Made by a program: the position numbers and the translations under genes | In this document: positions 6,536 to 15,409 of the stretch, one piece after another | Layout of the letters: each line of letters begins with the position of its first letter | How positions within the stretch are numbered: the first letter of the stretch is position 1 | Assembly (NCBI GenBank): GCA_900544825.1 | Contig: UQWP01000004.1 | Location: 1 to 64,000, forward strand | DNA: 64,000 nt | Origin: an uncultured Prevotella sp. | GTDB lineage: Bacteria; Bacteroidota; Bacteroidia; Bacteroidales; Bacteroidaceae | Reading direction: 5' to 3' | The notes under the pieces: model-generated | Databases searched by the model: none | Seen by the model: only the letters and a program-made list of their open reading frames with translations | Told to the model about the DNA's origin: nothing

Positions 6536-7498
6536 TTATTTATCATCTATCCGGATGCGGGCCACCAATGGAAGATGATCGCTGTAACCTCCCAAATACC
6601 TCGGACCCAGGTAGGTGCGATATGGTTTTTTACCGCCATATTTCTCATCATCTTCGAGCAGGAAAGGCAAATCTCCTATTCTGCAGGCATTTTCCTGATG
6701 TTGCATCGATTCGCTCAGCAGTATCTGGTCAAGACTGCGCCATTCTCCATGCCAACGGTAAGTGGCCTTTGCCCCATAGCTACCCCGTGCTCCGGCAGAT
6801 ATATTAATAAGGTGGTGCTGATAGAGATATTCCAGTGCGGGAGAGTCGTGATAATCATTGAAGTCTCCTGCCACAATAATCTTTGCCCTACCTTGAAGCG
6901 CATAAATGGAATCCACAGCTTCAGCCAACTGGCTCGCCACCTGCAGGCGGTAAGGACGGGATTCACGCTCTCCTCCCCTTCTACTAGGTGCATGCACCAC
7001 AAACACATGCAGCGTATCGCCCGTGATGACACGTCCCGAAACATAGAGAATATCTCTCGTAGGACGGGTAGCCGGCAGACGCTTCACCCGAATAGACCAG
7101 GAATGAATCAATGAAAAGGAAAACGGCTGATACATCAAGGCTACATCGATGCCTCGCTCATCGGGCGAATTGGTCATCACATACTCATAACCAGCAGTCC
7201 GGATGGCTGAACGCTTGGTCAGGTCAAACAATACACTGTCGTTTTCCACCTCACAGAGAGCCACCAGGTCGGGAAGCTGCACATCTCCGGAAGCCTCCTC
7301 ATACCCCAGCCCCACAATCTCCTGCCCCAGATGGTTCACCTTATGCCAATAGCGGTAGGGAGTCCAGTGATAACTACCTTCAGGCAGGAACTCGACATCA
7401 TTCTTAAGCGAATCATGCCGTGTATCAAAGAGATTTTCGCAGTTTAATTCCACAAAAGTGAGTAAACTTGATAGGATGAGTGTTAAAAACATAGTCAT
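6536..7498 (-). CDS. Exported endonuclease/exonuclease/phosphatase (EEP) fold protein
   Basis: This 320-residue protein has the DNase I-like EEP fold. An uncleaved or cleaved signal sequence (MTMFLTLILSSLL) is followed directly by the first metal-binding motif (ELNCENLFDTRHD). Later motifs are DLVALCEVEND (glutamate ligand), VHAPSRRGGERESR, IIVAGDFNDYHDSPAL and the C-terminal GGYSDHLPLVARI with the S-D-H catalytic triad. Substrate could be nucleic acid or a phosphodiester/phosphomonoester; family members in Bacteroidales are annotated only broadly. It follows fabI in the same direction but starts before the fabI promoter, so co-transcription is doubtful. A second EEP gene lies at 10884. Confidence 0.85.
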   Translation of the reverse strand: MTMFLTLILSSLLTFVELNCENLFDTRHDSLKNDVEFLPEGSYHWTPYRYWHKVNHLGQEIVGLGYEEASGDVQLPDLVALCEVENDSVLFDLTKRSAIRTAGYEYVMTNSPDERGIDVALMYQPFSFSLIHSWSIRVKRLPATRPTRDILYVSGRVITGDTLHVFVVHAPSRRGGERESRPYRLQVASQLAEAVDSIYALQGRAKIIVAGDFNDYHDSPALEYLYQHHLINISAGARGSYGAKATYRWHGEWRSLDQILLSESMQHQENACRIGDLPFLLEDDEKYGGKKPYRTYLGPRYLGGYSDHLPLVARIRIDDK

Positions 7499-7502
7499 TT
7501 AT

Positions 7503-7533
7503 TTTGTATTGTCAATGTTTTAATGTATCTTTG
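7503..7533 (+). promoter_or_regulatory. Promoter of tRNA-Arg
   Basis: TTTG (7503-7506), 19 bases, TATCTTTG (7526-7533). The mature tRNA begins 16 bases downstream. Confidence 0.8.
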
Positions 7534-7548
7534 CAGTCAGTTTTCGAA

Positions 7549-7620
7549 GGTCCCATAGTTTAACGGATAGAACGGAGGTTTCCTAAACCTTTGATCCGAG
7601 TTCGATTCTCGGTGGGACCA
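7549..7620 (+). tRNA. tRNA-Arg (anticodon CCT)
   Basis: Acceptor arms GGTCCCA (7549-7555) and TGGGACC (7613-7619) pair perfectly, with discriminator A at 7620. The anticodon stem GAGGT/ACCTT holds the loop TTCCTAA, so the anticodon is CCT and reads AGG. The T arm contains GAGTTCGATTCTC. The 3' CCA is not encoded. The gene stands alone with its own promoter and terminator. Confidence 0.93.
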
Positions 7621-7624
7621 CGTA

Positions 7625-7675
7625 AACGATAAAAGGTCGCTCCTATTTAACCAGGAAGCGACCTTTTATCGTTTT
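7625..7675. terminator. Bidirectional terminator between tRNA-Arg and secDF
   Basis: A 17-bp perfect stem (7625-7641 with 7657-7673), rich in A/T at its base, gives T-runs on both strands. It serves tRNA-Arg on the plus strand and secDF on the minus strand. Confidence 0.85.
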
Positions 7676-7749
7676 ATAGTCTTGATGATTCCCTATTTCC
7701 ATCCGGCATTCACCGGACAGAAACAGAAGAATCTCTTATTGTTTACGTT

Positions 7750-10700
7750 TTACTTAACCTCTGCAACAGCAGTCTCTTCAGCTGGCTCCTCCTTGATCTT
7801 GCGGCCAAGAACGATGTATGCCATTGGAGATGCGATGAAGATAGAAGACAAAGTACCGAATACAACACCCAGAATCATTGCGAATGAGAAGCTGCGGATG
7901 CTGTCACCACCAAGGATGAAGATACAGAGCAACACAATCAATGTAGATGTAGATGTATTGATGGTACGAGCCAATGTCTCATTGATAGATGCATTGAAGA
8001 GCTGCTGACGGTCGCCCTTTGGATGCAACTTCAAGTTCTCACGGATACGGTCGAATACTACCACCTTATCGTTGATAGAGTAACCTACCACGGTCAGGAT
8101 AGCACCGATGAAGGTCTGGTCAATCTCCAATGAGAATGGAACGAGACCCCACAGGAGTGAGTAGAAACCGATAACTGTCAAGGCATCGAATGCCAACGCA
8201 ACAGTAGAACCTACAGAGAAGGCTACGTTGCGGAAACGTATCAGGATGTAGAGGAAGATAGCAATCAGAGCGAAGAGCACACTATAGATAGCACCCATAG
8301 TGATATCCTTAGCTACAGAAGGACCTACCTTAGTACTACTGATGATAGAACCACCCTGGCGAACGTCTGGGTTCTTGAATGCCTCAACACTCTTCTGAGA
8401 TACCAGGTTAGCCTTCTTCAAGGCGTTGTAAAGGATAGTCTCAGCCTCATCGTCAACAGTTGGACTGTTGCTCTCAATCATATAGTTGGTAGATACACGG
8501 ATAGTCTTACCATCTGTACCGATAGCGATAGCACTTGTAGTAGCCTTAGTACCATCTGCATTGACGAAAGCACCACCAAGAACGGTACGGATCTGCTCAG
8601 GCTCTACAGGATTCTCGAACTGTACTACATAGTTACGACCACCAGTGAAGTCGATACTCTTGCTCAAACCACGAACAAAGAAGCTACCGATGAATACCAC
8701 AGCAGCAACGATAGCTACGGTGAAGGTAGTCTTGTACATAGACATGAACTTGTACTTTTTGCCCTGCATCAGGTTGTGAGAAACAGCAGTATCAAACTTG
8801 CAGTGCATCCACTTATCGTGATTCAACTTGTAGTCGTAAACCAGACGAGTCAAGAATACGGCTGTGAAGAATGAAACGATGATACCGATGATCCATGTAG
8901 TAGCGAAACCACGGATAGGACCTGTACCGGTAGTCAACAGGATGACACCTGTAATCAATGAAGTCAAGTTAGAGTCGAAGATAGCTGAGAAAGCATTACC
9001 ATAACCGGCAGCTACAGCCTGCTTCATACCCTTGCCAGAGCGAAGCTCCTCCTTGATACGCTCATAGATAAGCACGTTAGCATCCACGGCAGTACCCAGA
9101 GACAAGACCATACCGGCAAGACCTGGCAATGTCAAGGCTGCCTGGAATGACGTCAGAATACCGAGTGTGAAGAATACATTGACGAGCAATGCCAGGTTAG
9201 CCATCATACCAGGAACGATGTTGTACATCATCACCATGTAAACCATCAGGAGTACGAAAGCAACAACGAATGAGATGATACCCATCTGGATAGACTGTGC
9301 ACCGAGAGTAGGACCTACAACCTCCTCCTGAACGATACGTGCAGGAGCTGGCATACGACCAGACTTCAATGTATTAGCCAAGTCCTTGGTCATTTCGATA
9401 GTGAAGTTACCGGAAATCTGAGAGTTACCACCATCAATCTCACCGTTTACACGAGGAGCAGAGTAAACTACACCATCCAGAACGATAGCGATAGCCTTGC
9501 CCACGTTAGCCTTGGTCATCTGAGCCCACTTGCGGGCACCCTCTGTATTCATCTTCATGCTTACAACAGGAGAACCCATCTGGTCGAACTCATCCTTAGC
9601 GTCTGTGATGACATCACCCTCCAATGGAGCACGACCTGTAGTAGTTGTCACCTTCAAAGCGTGAAGCTCATAGATGTTCTTCATCTTGATATTGTCAGCA
9701 GGCTGTGCACTCCAGAGCAAACGCAAGTCTGAAGGCAACAGGCGCTTAGCCACTGCAGAATAGATAATCTTGTTGATAGCAGCAGTATCGCGAACGCTGG
9801 CATAACCAACTGTACTCAAACCACCACCAAGCTGCAAGCGAGCCAACAGTGGGTGAGCCTTGATGGCAGCAGCATTCTGAGCATCCTCGCCTACCTTGCT
9901 GGCAGCATCGTCCTTCTTCTTGATAGAGAACTTAGTTTCTGCCTTCTTAGGCTCGGCCTTAGCTACTTTCTTCTTAGCGGCAGCAGAATCAGCTGCTACG
10001 GTATCGTTCTTCTCCTCACCGTTATCGCCATTGGCAATACGAGTATCGAGCTGCTGGAGATAAGGAGCGATTTCCTCTGAGTTATATGTCTCCCAGAACT
10101 CAAGGTTAGCACTACCCTGAAGCATCTTACGCATACGCTCTGGCTGGCTGATACCAGGCATTTCTACCATGATACGGCCCTGCTGACCTTCCAACTTCTG
10201 GATGTTAGGCTGAACAACACCGAACTTATCGATACGGGTGCGGACAACGTTGAAAGAGTTGTCGATAGCATCCTGTACAGAAGCGCGGATAGCCTTCTCT
10301 ACCTCTGCATCGCTGCTCTGAGGAGAAACCTTGCCCTGCAACTGCTGGGTAGCAAATACCTCTGCGAGTTTATGACCAGGTGCGCTCTTGTGATAAGCGT
10401 TAATGAAAAGTGACACGAAGTCACCACCGTTAGCTTCTTCCTGAGCTCTGGCTTCCTTCATGGCATTGGTAAAACCAGCGTCGGTCTTGTGATCGGCAAG
10501 GTTTTCAATTACATCAGGTACAGAAATCTCAAGAATTACATTCATACCGCCCTTCAGGTCAAGTCCAAGACCAATCTGGGTCTCCAAGCAGTTCTGGTAA
10601 GAATAAACACCCAGGTACTTTACAGAATCCTTATAATCCTGCTGAGCAATAGGGTCTTTGATCTTTGCAGCCTCGCTGTCATAGTAACGTGTGGCAAACG

Positions 10701-10773
10701 AGAATGACAAATAGAAGATACTTGCGAGAGTCAGTAAGACGGCTACACAAATTACAATTCCTTTGTTTTGCAT
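7750..10773 (-). CDS. secDF: Protein translocase subunits SecD and SecF fused (SecDF)
   Basis: SecDF uses the proton gradient to pull proteins out of the SecYEG channel on the periplasmic side. The 1007-residue product is a SecD-SecF fusion, the normal form in Bacteroidota, with about twelve membrane segments. Visible marks are the N-terminal anchor, the SecD motif GLGLDLKGGMNVILEI (about residue 68), the P1 domain, the SecD membrane block with GTAVDANVLIYERIKEE, then a second anchor with IDFTGGRNYVVQFE starting SecF, and the SecF block GYSINDKVVVFDRIREN. An insertion rich in K, A, E and D at about residues 250-300 is low-complexity and probably disordered. It is monocistronic with a terminator behind it; TATTTTTG about 70 bases ahead may be its -7 box. 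Confidence 0.97.
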   Translation of the reverse strand: MQNKGIVICVAVLLTLASIFYLSFSFATRYYDSEAAKIKDPIAQQDYKDSVKYLGVYSYQNCLETQIGLGLDLKGGMNVILEISVPDVIENLADHKTDAGFTNAMKEARAQEEANGGDFVSLFINAYHKSAPGHKLAEVFATQQLQGKVSPQSSDAEVEKAIRASVQDAIDNSFNVVRTRIDKFGVVQPNIQKLEGQQGRIMVEMPGISQPERMRKMLQGSANLEFWETYNSEEIAPYLQQLDTRIANGDNGEEKNDTVAADSAAAKKKVAKAEPKKAETKFSIKKKDDAASKVGEDAQNAAAIKAHPLLARLQLGGGLSTVGYASVRDTAAINKIIYSAVAKRLLPSDLRLLWSAQPADNIKMKNIYELHALKVTTTTGRAPLEGDVITDAKDEFDQMGSPVVSMKMNTEGARKWAQMTKANVGKAIAIVLDGVVYSAPRVNGEIDGGNSQISGNFTIEMTKDLANTLKSGRMPAPARIVQEEVVGPTLGAQSIQMGIISFVVAFVLLMVYMVMMYNIVPGMMANLALLVNVFFTLGILTSFQAALTLPGLAGMVLSLGTAVDANVLIYERIKEELRSGKGMKQAVAAGYGNAFSAIFDSNLTSLITGVILLTTGTGPIRGFATTWIIGIIVSFFTAVFLTRLVYDYKLNHDKWMHCKFDTAVSHNLMQGKKYKFMSMYKTTFTVAIVAAVVFIGSFFVRGLSKSIDFTGGRNYVVQFENPVEPEQIRTVLGGAFVNADGTKATTSAIAIGTDGKTIRVSTNYMIESNSPTVDDEAETILYNALKKANLVSQKSVEAFKNPDVRQGGSIISSTKVGPSVAKDITMGAIYSVLFALIAIFLYILIRFRNVAFSVGSTVALAFDALTVIGFYSLLWGLVPFSLEIDQTFIGAILTVVGYSINDKVVVFDRIRENLKLHPKGDRQQLFNASINETLARTINTSTSTLIVLLCIFILGGDSIRSFSFAMILGVVFGTLSSIFIASPMAYIVLGRKIKEEPAEETAVAEVK

Positions 10774-10883
10774 TTCTATTTTATTGTTATTAATTTATTT
10801 ATTTTCAGCTTTATAATTCATCATTACATATATAATGACGTGCAAAAATACGCATTTTTTTTCTTATATAAGAATAATTTGCC

Positions 10884-12005
10884 TTATTTTTGCCTTTTGG
10901 GGCGCATTTTTAGCTTACAGATGATAGGATAATGGTCTGAAACCGCTATTTTATCATCTACTTTGCACTCATAAGGCTCCCAATCCTCAGAACACATGAT
11001 ATTGTCTATTCGTACGAAAAATCCACCACGATGATAGCTGATTCCCGGCCCGTTGCCGCTTTCTACATAGCAATCTACCAGATTCTTAGCTATCGTGCGA
11101 TGCACGTAAGAGATCGGTCCGTCATTGAAGTCACCGCAAAGGATTGTACTCATCCCCCGATGCTCCCTGATGTATCTCGCCACCGCTTCGGCTTGGGGCG
11201 CACGTTTCTTCGTTGCCTCTGCCAACTTCACCACCAGAAGCTTGGAGGTCTGCTCGGCAGTATCTACCTGCAGTTTTCCTACTACCAGTTTCTTGAACTG
11301 CTGACGGTCTTCCTTGCTCAAACCCGTTGTCTCCAGATGATTATTGATAAGCAGAACTGGCTTATCGTTGATTTTCAAACGGTAGGCCACACTCATATTC
11401 CCCTGTGATTCATAGGGAATCAGTTCCTTGGAAAGGATAGGATATTTACTCAGCAGCATCAAGGCGTTTCCGCCATGGGGATGAACCGTAACGTCCTGAT
11501 AAGCATAAATCGGCTTCAGCATACTGTCTATCTGCTCTGCATTCCTGCCGGTAGGCTGCGCTTCCTGCAGGCAGACGATATCGGCATTCTGTTCCAACAG
11601 ATAAGACAGGCAGATATTCACTCCATCCTCATCTTCCGTCTGACTTCCGAATCCCCAGGTATTGTACGACAGAACCTTGATGCTTCCCTTCGGAGCATCT
11701 CCCTTCATATTGACCGGCATATACTGTCGGACAGGTACGAAGCTGACCAGAAAGCCCAACAAAGGAATGAGAACATACCTGGCACGGAAGACGACCCAGA
11801 ATATCAGAAAGCCAAGATTGAGGAAAAGAAAGACCGGAAAGAGCAGTCCTGCATTGCAGAATGCGGGAAAACGTTCCGGATTCAGCAGATCAGAATATCC
11901 CACCAATAACATAAAGGCGACAGTAGCCACATTGGCTCCTGCCACCATCTTGACCGTAAAATCCCTTAATCCATTCAACATGACGCTATCTGTTACTCTG
12001 ATCAA
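10884..12005 (-). CDS. Membrane-anchored endonuclease/exonuclease/phosphatase family protein
   Basis: This 373-residue protein combines two or three N-terminal membrane segments (about residues 20-95, including LLVGYSDLL and FLFLNLGFLIFWVVF) with an EEP-fold domain facing the periplasm. The EEP motifs are KVLSYNTWGFGSQ, DIVCLQEAQ, LLINNHLETTG, TILCGDFNDGPISY and IAVSDHYPIICKL. The layout resembles the membrane-bound EEP proteins common in Bacteroidales; the substrate is unknown. The first start overlaps the end of the upstream rhomboid gene by 20 bases. A second ATG at 11981 (MLNGLRDF) lies just past that stop and is the more economical start. Co-transcribed with the rhomboid protease. Confidence 0.87.
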   Translation of the reverse strand: MIRVTDSVMLNGLRDFTVKMVAGANVATVAFMLLVGYSDLLNPERFPAFCNAGLLFPVFLFLNLGFLIFWVVFRARYVLIPLLGFLVSFVPVRQYMPVNMKGDAPKGSIKVLSYNTWGFGSQTEDEDGVNICLSYLLEQNADIVCLQEAQPTGRNAEQIDSMLKPIYAYQDVTVHPHGGNALMLLSKYPILSKELIPYESQGNMSVAYRLKINDKPVLLINNHLETTGLSKEDRQQFKKLVVGKLQVDTAEQTSKLLVVKLAEATKKRAPQAEAVARYIREHRGMSTILCGDFNDGPISYVHRTIAKNLVDCYVESGNGPGISYHRGGFFVRIDNIMCSEDWEPYECKVDDKIAVSDHYPIICKLKMRPKRQK

Positions 12006-12960
12006 AAAGAGTCTGTTTCTCTTCTCGGGTCAGACTGTCATAACCACTCTTGCGTATCTTATCCAAGATCCGGTCAATCTCCTTCTGTGCAGCCTTCTTG
12101 CGCTCTTCGGCTTCATCTGTACGCTGGAAATCTGTGGTATAGGTATCATTACGGGTATAATTATCGTTGCGGGTATAGTTCTCATTGCGGGTATAATCGA
12201 AACGTTGCTTAGACCGCCTGTTTCTACCCCCAAACATATTACGCAACTTATCGAAAGAATCGGCAGCAGAAGAGTTATGATAGCCGCCCCCCATCTGCTT
12301 ACGCCAGTAACGGATCATGAAGAAACCGAATACCATACCACCGAGATGGGCAATATGTGCCACACCATCGCCACGGGTTGCCAAGGCAGAGAAGAGCTCG
12401 ATGGCTGCATATCCAATCACGAAATACTTCGCCTTGATAGGTACAGGCAACGGGAAGATGAATATTCGCTCATTAGGATAAATCATTCCGAATGCAAGCA
12501 GGATGGCATAGATGGCACCCGATGCACCTACGGTTGTCCACATGTTGAGATAATCGCCCATAGCCATACGGGCGCCCTCACCACTTACTACAAACTCATA
12601 GGCAGACATATCCTTGACGATATAGGTAACATACTGAGCTGCTTCCTGAAAGAGGCCGGCACCTACGCCGCAGGCTATGTAATAAAAAAGGAACTTCTTC
12701 GGTCCCCAGACTCTCTCTACGACACATCCGAACATCCAAAGGGCGAACATATTGAAGAGAATATGCTCGAAACCACCATGCATGAACATATACGTAAACA
12801 ACTGATAAATATGAAAATCGGAAGCCATGAAGAAATGAAGTCCCAAGATATCATTGAGAACATAACTATCCGTTCCGTTCTTTCCCATGACCAGACATGC
12901 CAGAAAGGCCACCACATTCACTATCAGCAGATTCTTTGTAACTATTGGAATATTGCGCAT
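11986..12960 (-). CDS. Rhomboid family intramembrane serine protease
   Basis: The protein (324 residues) cuts membrane proteins within the bilayer. It has six predicted membrane segments, the rhomboid helix-2 motif H66-x3-N70 (EHILFNM), the catalytic serine S147 in GASGAIYAI and the catalytic histidine H205 in AHIAHLGG. A cytosolic C-terminal extension of about 90 residues is unusual: it contains a short repeated Tyr-Thr-Arg-Asn tract (NYTRNDNYTRND) followed by a charged helix that ends at the stop. It is the first gene of a two-gene unit with the EEP protein at 10884. A weak minus-strand -7 box (TAATTTTG, plus 13021-13014) lies upstream. Confidence 0.93.
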   Translation of the reverse strand: MRNIPIVTKNLLIVNVVAFLACLVMGKNGTDSYVLNDILGLHFFMASDFHIYQLFTYMFMHGGFEHILFNMFALWMFGCVVERVWGPKKFLFYYIACGVGAGLFQEAAQYVTYIVKDMSAYEFVVSGEGARMAMGDYLNMWTTVGASGAIYAILLAFGMIYPNERIFIFPLPVPIKAKYFVIGYAAIELFSALATRGDGVAHIAHLGGMVFGFFMIRYWRKQMGGGYHNSSAADSFDKLRNMFGGRNRRSKQRFDYTRNENYTRNDNYTRNDTYTTDFQRTDEAEERKKAAQKEIDRILDKIRKSGYDSLTREEKQTLFDQSNR

Positions 12961-13103
12961 AACTATTTTTGCCTTAACTATTAATTATCTTATTAAAATT
13001 TGAAATTTGGTGGCAAAATTACTAAAAATATCCGTGAAATCACCAAAAAACGAGTAGATTACTATAAAATTTCACTATTTTCATCACTTTTCTGCTTTTT
13101 TTA

Positions 13104-13134
13104 TTTGAACTTTCAAAGGAAAAGACTATATTTG
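13104..13134 (+). promoter_or_regulatory. Promoter of the HU-family gene
   Basis: TTTG (13104-13107), 19 bases, TATATTTG (13127-13134): a near-perfect match to the Bacteroidota consensus. A leader of about 47 bases precedes the ATG. The rest of 12961-13187 is AT-rich with no other clear element. Confidence 0.85.
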
Positions 13135-13187
13135 TAAGCAAAATCGATAATAGATAGAAATTACTAATCATTTAATAACGTATAATT

Positions 13188-13463
13188 ATGAACAAGACAG
13201 AATTGATCGACAAGATTGCAGCAGGTGCAGAGATCACAAAGGAACAGGCTAAGGCTGCTCTCAATGCTACAACAAACGCTTTGAAGGAGGCTCTCATCGC
13301 AGGTGACAAAATCCAGTTGGTAGGCTTCGGTACCTTCAGCGTAAACGAGCGTCCTGCTCGCGAGGGTATCAACCCAGCAACCAAGGAGAAGATCCAGATT
13401 GCAGCTAAGAAGGTGGCTAAGTTTAAGGCTGGTGCTGAGCTCGCTGATGCACTCAACAAATAA
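13188..13463 (+). CDS. HU family DNA-binding protein
   Basis: This 91-residue nucleoid protein bends and compacts DNA as a dimer. It has the full HU/IHF layout: N-terminal helices (MNKTELIDKIAAGAEITKEQ), the saddle motif QLVGFGTFSVNERPAREGIN and the DNA-gripping arm NPATKEKIQIAAKK, ending in FKAGAELADALNK. Length is exactly that of standard HU. The gene is monocistronic, has a strong promoter and a strong terminator, and uses codons typical of highly expressed genes. Confidence 0.96.
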   Translation: MNKTELIDKIAAGAEITKEQAKAALNATTNALKEALIAGDKIQLVGFGTFSVNERPAREGINPATKEKIQIAAKKVAKFKAGAELADALNK

Positions 13464-13485
13464 TTGTTAAGATTATTTTCAACGT

Positions 13486-13518
13486 AAAAGGGCATTCCTT
13501 CCGGAATGCCCTTTTATT
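13486..13518. terminator. Bidirectional terminator between HU and the SDR gene
   Basis: A 13-bp perfect stem, AAAAGGGCATTCC (13486-13498) and its complement (13503-13515), with a TTCC loop, gives T-runs in both directions. Confidence 0.9.
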
Positions 13519-13536
13519 GTATGATATTATTTGATA

Positions 13537-14340
13537 TTATTTTGGCTGCTTGCCAATGTAAGCCAGGATACCACCATCTACATAGAGGATGTGACCGTTT
13601 ACAGCATTAGAAGCTTCAGAAGCCAGGAACACAGCAGGACCTTCCAGCTCCTCTGGCTCCAACCAGCGACCTGCTGGAGTCTTTGCACAGATAAAGCTAT
13701 CGAATGGATGACGGCTACCATCTGCCTGACGCTCACGAAGAGGTGCAGTCTGTGGAGTTGCGATATAACCAGGGCCCAGACCATTGCACTGGATGTTGTA
13801 CTCACCATACTCTGAGCAGATGTTACGTGTCAACATCTTCAAGCCGCCCTTGGCTGCTGCGTATGCAGAAACAGTCTCACGACCCAACTCGCTCATCATA
13901 GAGCAGATGTTAATAATCTTACCGTGGCCCTTCTTGATCATACCTGGGATAACAGCCTTAGATACGATGAATGGTGCAGTGAGGTCGATGTCGATTACCT
14001 GCTTGAAATCATCTACAGACATCTCTGTCATAGGAATACGCTTGATGATACCAGCATTGTTAACCAGGATGTCGATCACGCCGAGTTCCTTCTCGATGTC
14101 AGCAACCATATTCTTCACCTGCTCCTCATCTGTTACATCACAGATATAACCCTTGGCATCAATACCCTTAGCCTTATAATCAGCAAGAGCCTGATCCATG
14201 TGATGCTGGCTGCGGCAGTTGAAAGCAATTTTAGCACCCGCCTTGGCATAAGCCTCAGCAATAGCGAAACCGATACCATAAGCGGCACCAGTTACGAGGG
14301 CAACCTTACCCTCCAATGAGAATAGTTTGTTAAAGTCCAT
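13537..14340 (-). CDS. SDR family oxidoreductase, gluconate 5-dehydrogenase-like (IdnO/KduD type)
   Basis: A classical short-chain dehydrogenase of 267 residues that probably interconverts a sugar acid and its keto form (gluconate/5-ketogluconate, or the uronate-pathway 2-keto-3-deoxygluconate step). Visible are the cofactor loop TGAAYGIGFAIAE, the VNNAGIIKR motif, the catalytic S/Y/K set in NICSMMSELGRETVSAYAAAK... and the C-terminal AVNGHILYVDGG. The TPQTAPLRERQADGSRHPFD stretch is typical of the gluconate 5-dehydrogenase branch. A longer frame (16 codons upstream) would run over the promoter -7 box, so MDFNKLFSLEGK is taken as the start. No uronate-pathway neighbours are present, so the exact substrate is open. 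Confidence 0.87.
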   Translation of the reverse strand: MDFNKLFSLEGKVALVTGAAYGIGFAIAEAYAKAGAKIAFNCRSQHHMDQALADYKAKGIDAKGYICDVTDEEQVKNMVADIEKELGVIDILVNNAGIIKRIPMTEMSVDDFKQVIDIDLTAPFIVSKAVIPGMIKKGHGKIINICSMMSELGRETVSAYAAAKGGLKMLTRNICSEYGEYNIQCNGLGPGYIATPQTAPLRERQADGSRHPFDSFICAKTPAGRWLEPEELEGPAVFLASEASNAVNGHILYVDGGILAYIGKQPK

Positions 14341-14377
14341 ACTTCTATATTTTCTGTTGTTTGATTTGTTACGATGG

Positions 14378-14385
14378 CAAAGATA
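14378..14385 (-). promoter_or_regulatory. -7 box of the SDR gene
   Basis: TATCTTTG on the minus strand, 37 bases ahead of the start. The -33 element is not clear. Confidence 0.5.
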
Positions 14386-14517
14386 CAAAATATTTTTGAA
14401 TCTAGCTCTTAATCAATACGAAAGATGCGACCTTTTTACTTATTTTCTCATTTTATTGCCTTCTTTTCATTAGTTAGTCCCTTTTTGCGATGCTTTTTAC
14501 AAAGCTTCATTCAACGC

Positions 14518-15333
14518 TTATCGTATCTGGACACCCAATGTTTCTTCTATTACCTGGATGACCTGCGGAATGGAATCCGCATCAAAATCGCCAGTCAAGC
14601 GTTTGCTCTCATCAGAGGCGGTATATCTTGTGCCTGATAATTTAGAAAGTTCCTCCAAAACTTCGGATAATGGAGTATTGTCGAAATGCAAACGATGCGT
14701 AGCCCATGCCACATCATTGATATCATAATCTGCCAACAACTCAGGCTGGACAGCCCCTTTCAACAGACGTGCCCGCTTGCCTTTAATCAGGAAGACACCT
14801 TCAGCAGAATGGCGAGCCGTGAAAAGCACCTTTCCACTGGTTACCATTACTTCGGGAACATCCGTTCTTTCATCTACCATAAACTGGGTACCGAGCACTC
14901 TTACGTGTCCATGCTCTCCCACCACATCGAAAGGATGCTGGTCATCATGCTTCACCTGATAATAGATGCAGCCCTTCATCTCCACCTTTCTACAATCATC
15001 TTCCTGATAGGAAAGAGAAGAATGAGGCATCAGTGACACCTTCGTTCCATCAGGAAGATGATACGCCACGACTTCTGATTCGGCAGAAAGCGTCACCGTC
15101 TTTGGCTGCAAAAGCGTATAGGCTCCTATGGTGAAAAGCACCAGAATAGATGCAGCCACAGCTATCCAGCGGATGCGACGCATTCGCAAAGATACAGTTG
15201 CTGCATGCGAAACCTCGTCATCAGCAATGCCAACCCGAGCCTTCACTTTCTGCAAGGCCTTCCTGGTATCCAGTTTGCCCGGCTGAAAATACTTCAGCAC
15301 AAAATCCTGTTCGTTCTTGTTGACCTTCATCAT
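14518..15333 (-). CDS. FecR family anti-sigma factor / sigma regulator
   Basis: This 271-residue inner-membrane protein should hold or activate the ECF sigma factor encoded at the head of the operon. A cytosolic N-terminal part (about 50 residues) is followed by one membrane helix (IAVAASILVLFTIGAYTLL, about residues 57-75). The periplasmic FecR domain shows the usual YHLPDGTKVSLMPHSSLSY and VRVLGTQFMVDE motifs. A C-terminal DUF4974 domain (LHFDNTPLSEVLEELSKLSG) ends the protein. In the common arrangement FecR directly follows the sigma gene; here it is the last gene of the unit, behind the receptor and a DUF4249 lipoprotein. Confidence 0.92.
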   Translation of the reverse strand: MMKVNKNEQDFVLKYFQPGKLDTRKALQKVKARVGIADDEVSHAATVSLRMRRIRWIAVAASILVLFTIGAYTLLQPKTVTLSAESEVVAYHLPDGTKVSLMPHSSLSYQEDDCRKVEMKGCIYYQVKHDDQHPFDVVGEHGHVRVLGTQFMVDERTDVPEVMVTSGKVLFTARHSAEGVFLIKGKRARLLKGAVQPELLADYDINDVAWATHRLHFDNTPLSEVLEELSKLSGTRYTASDESKRLTGDFDADSIPQVIQVIEETLGVQIR

Positions 15334-15409
15334 AGAATCCCTTTCTTCCTTTAAAATTGTCCTGTAATGATACTATAACCCGTATTCTTCATTTTATATC
15401 CATCATTCT

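Noticed and set aside
11662..12984. Plus-strand frame of 440 codons across the rhomboid and EEP genes
   Set aside because: Antisense to two genes with full active sites; no recognisable domain.
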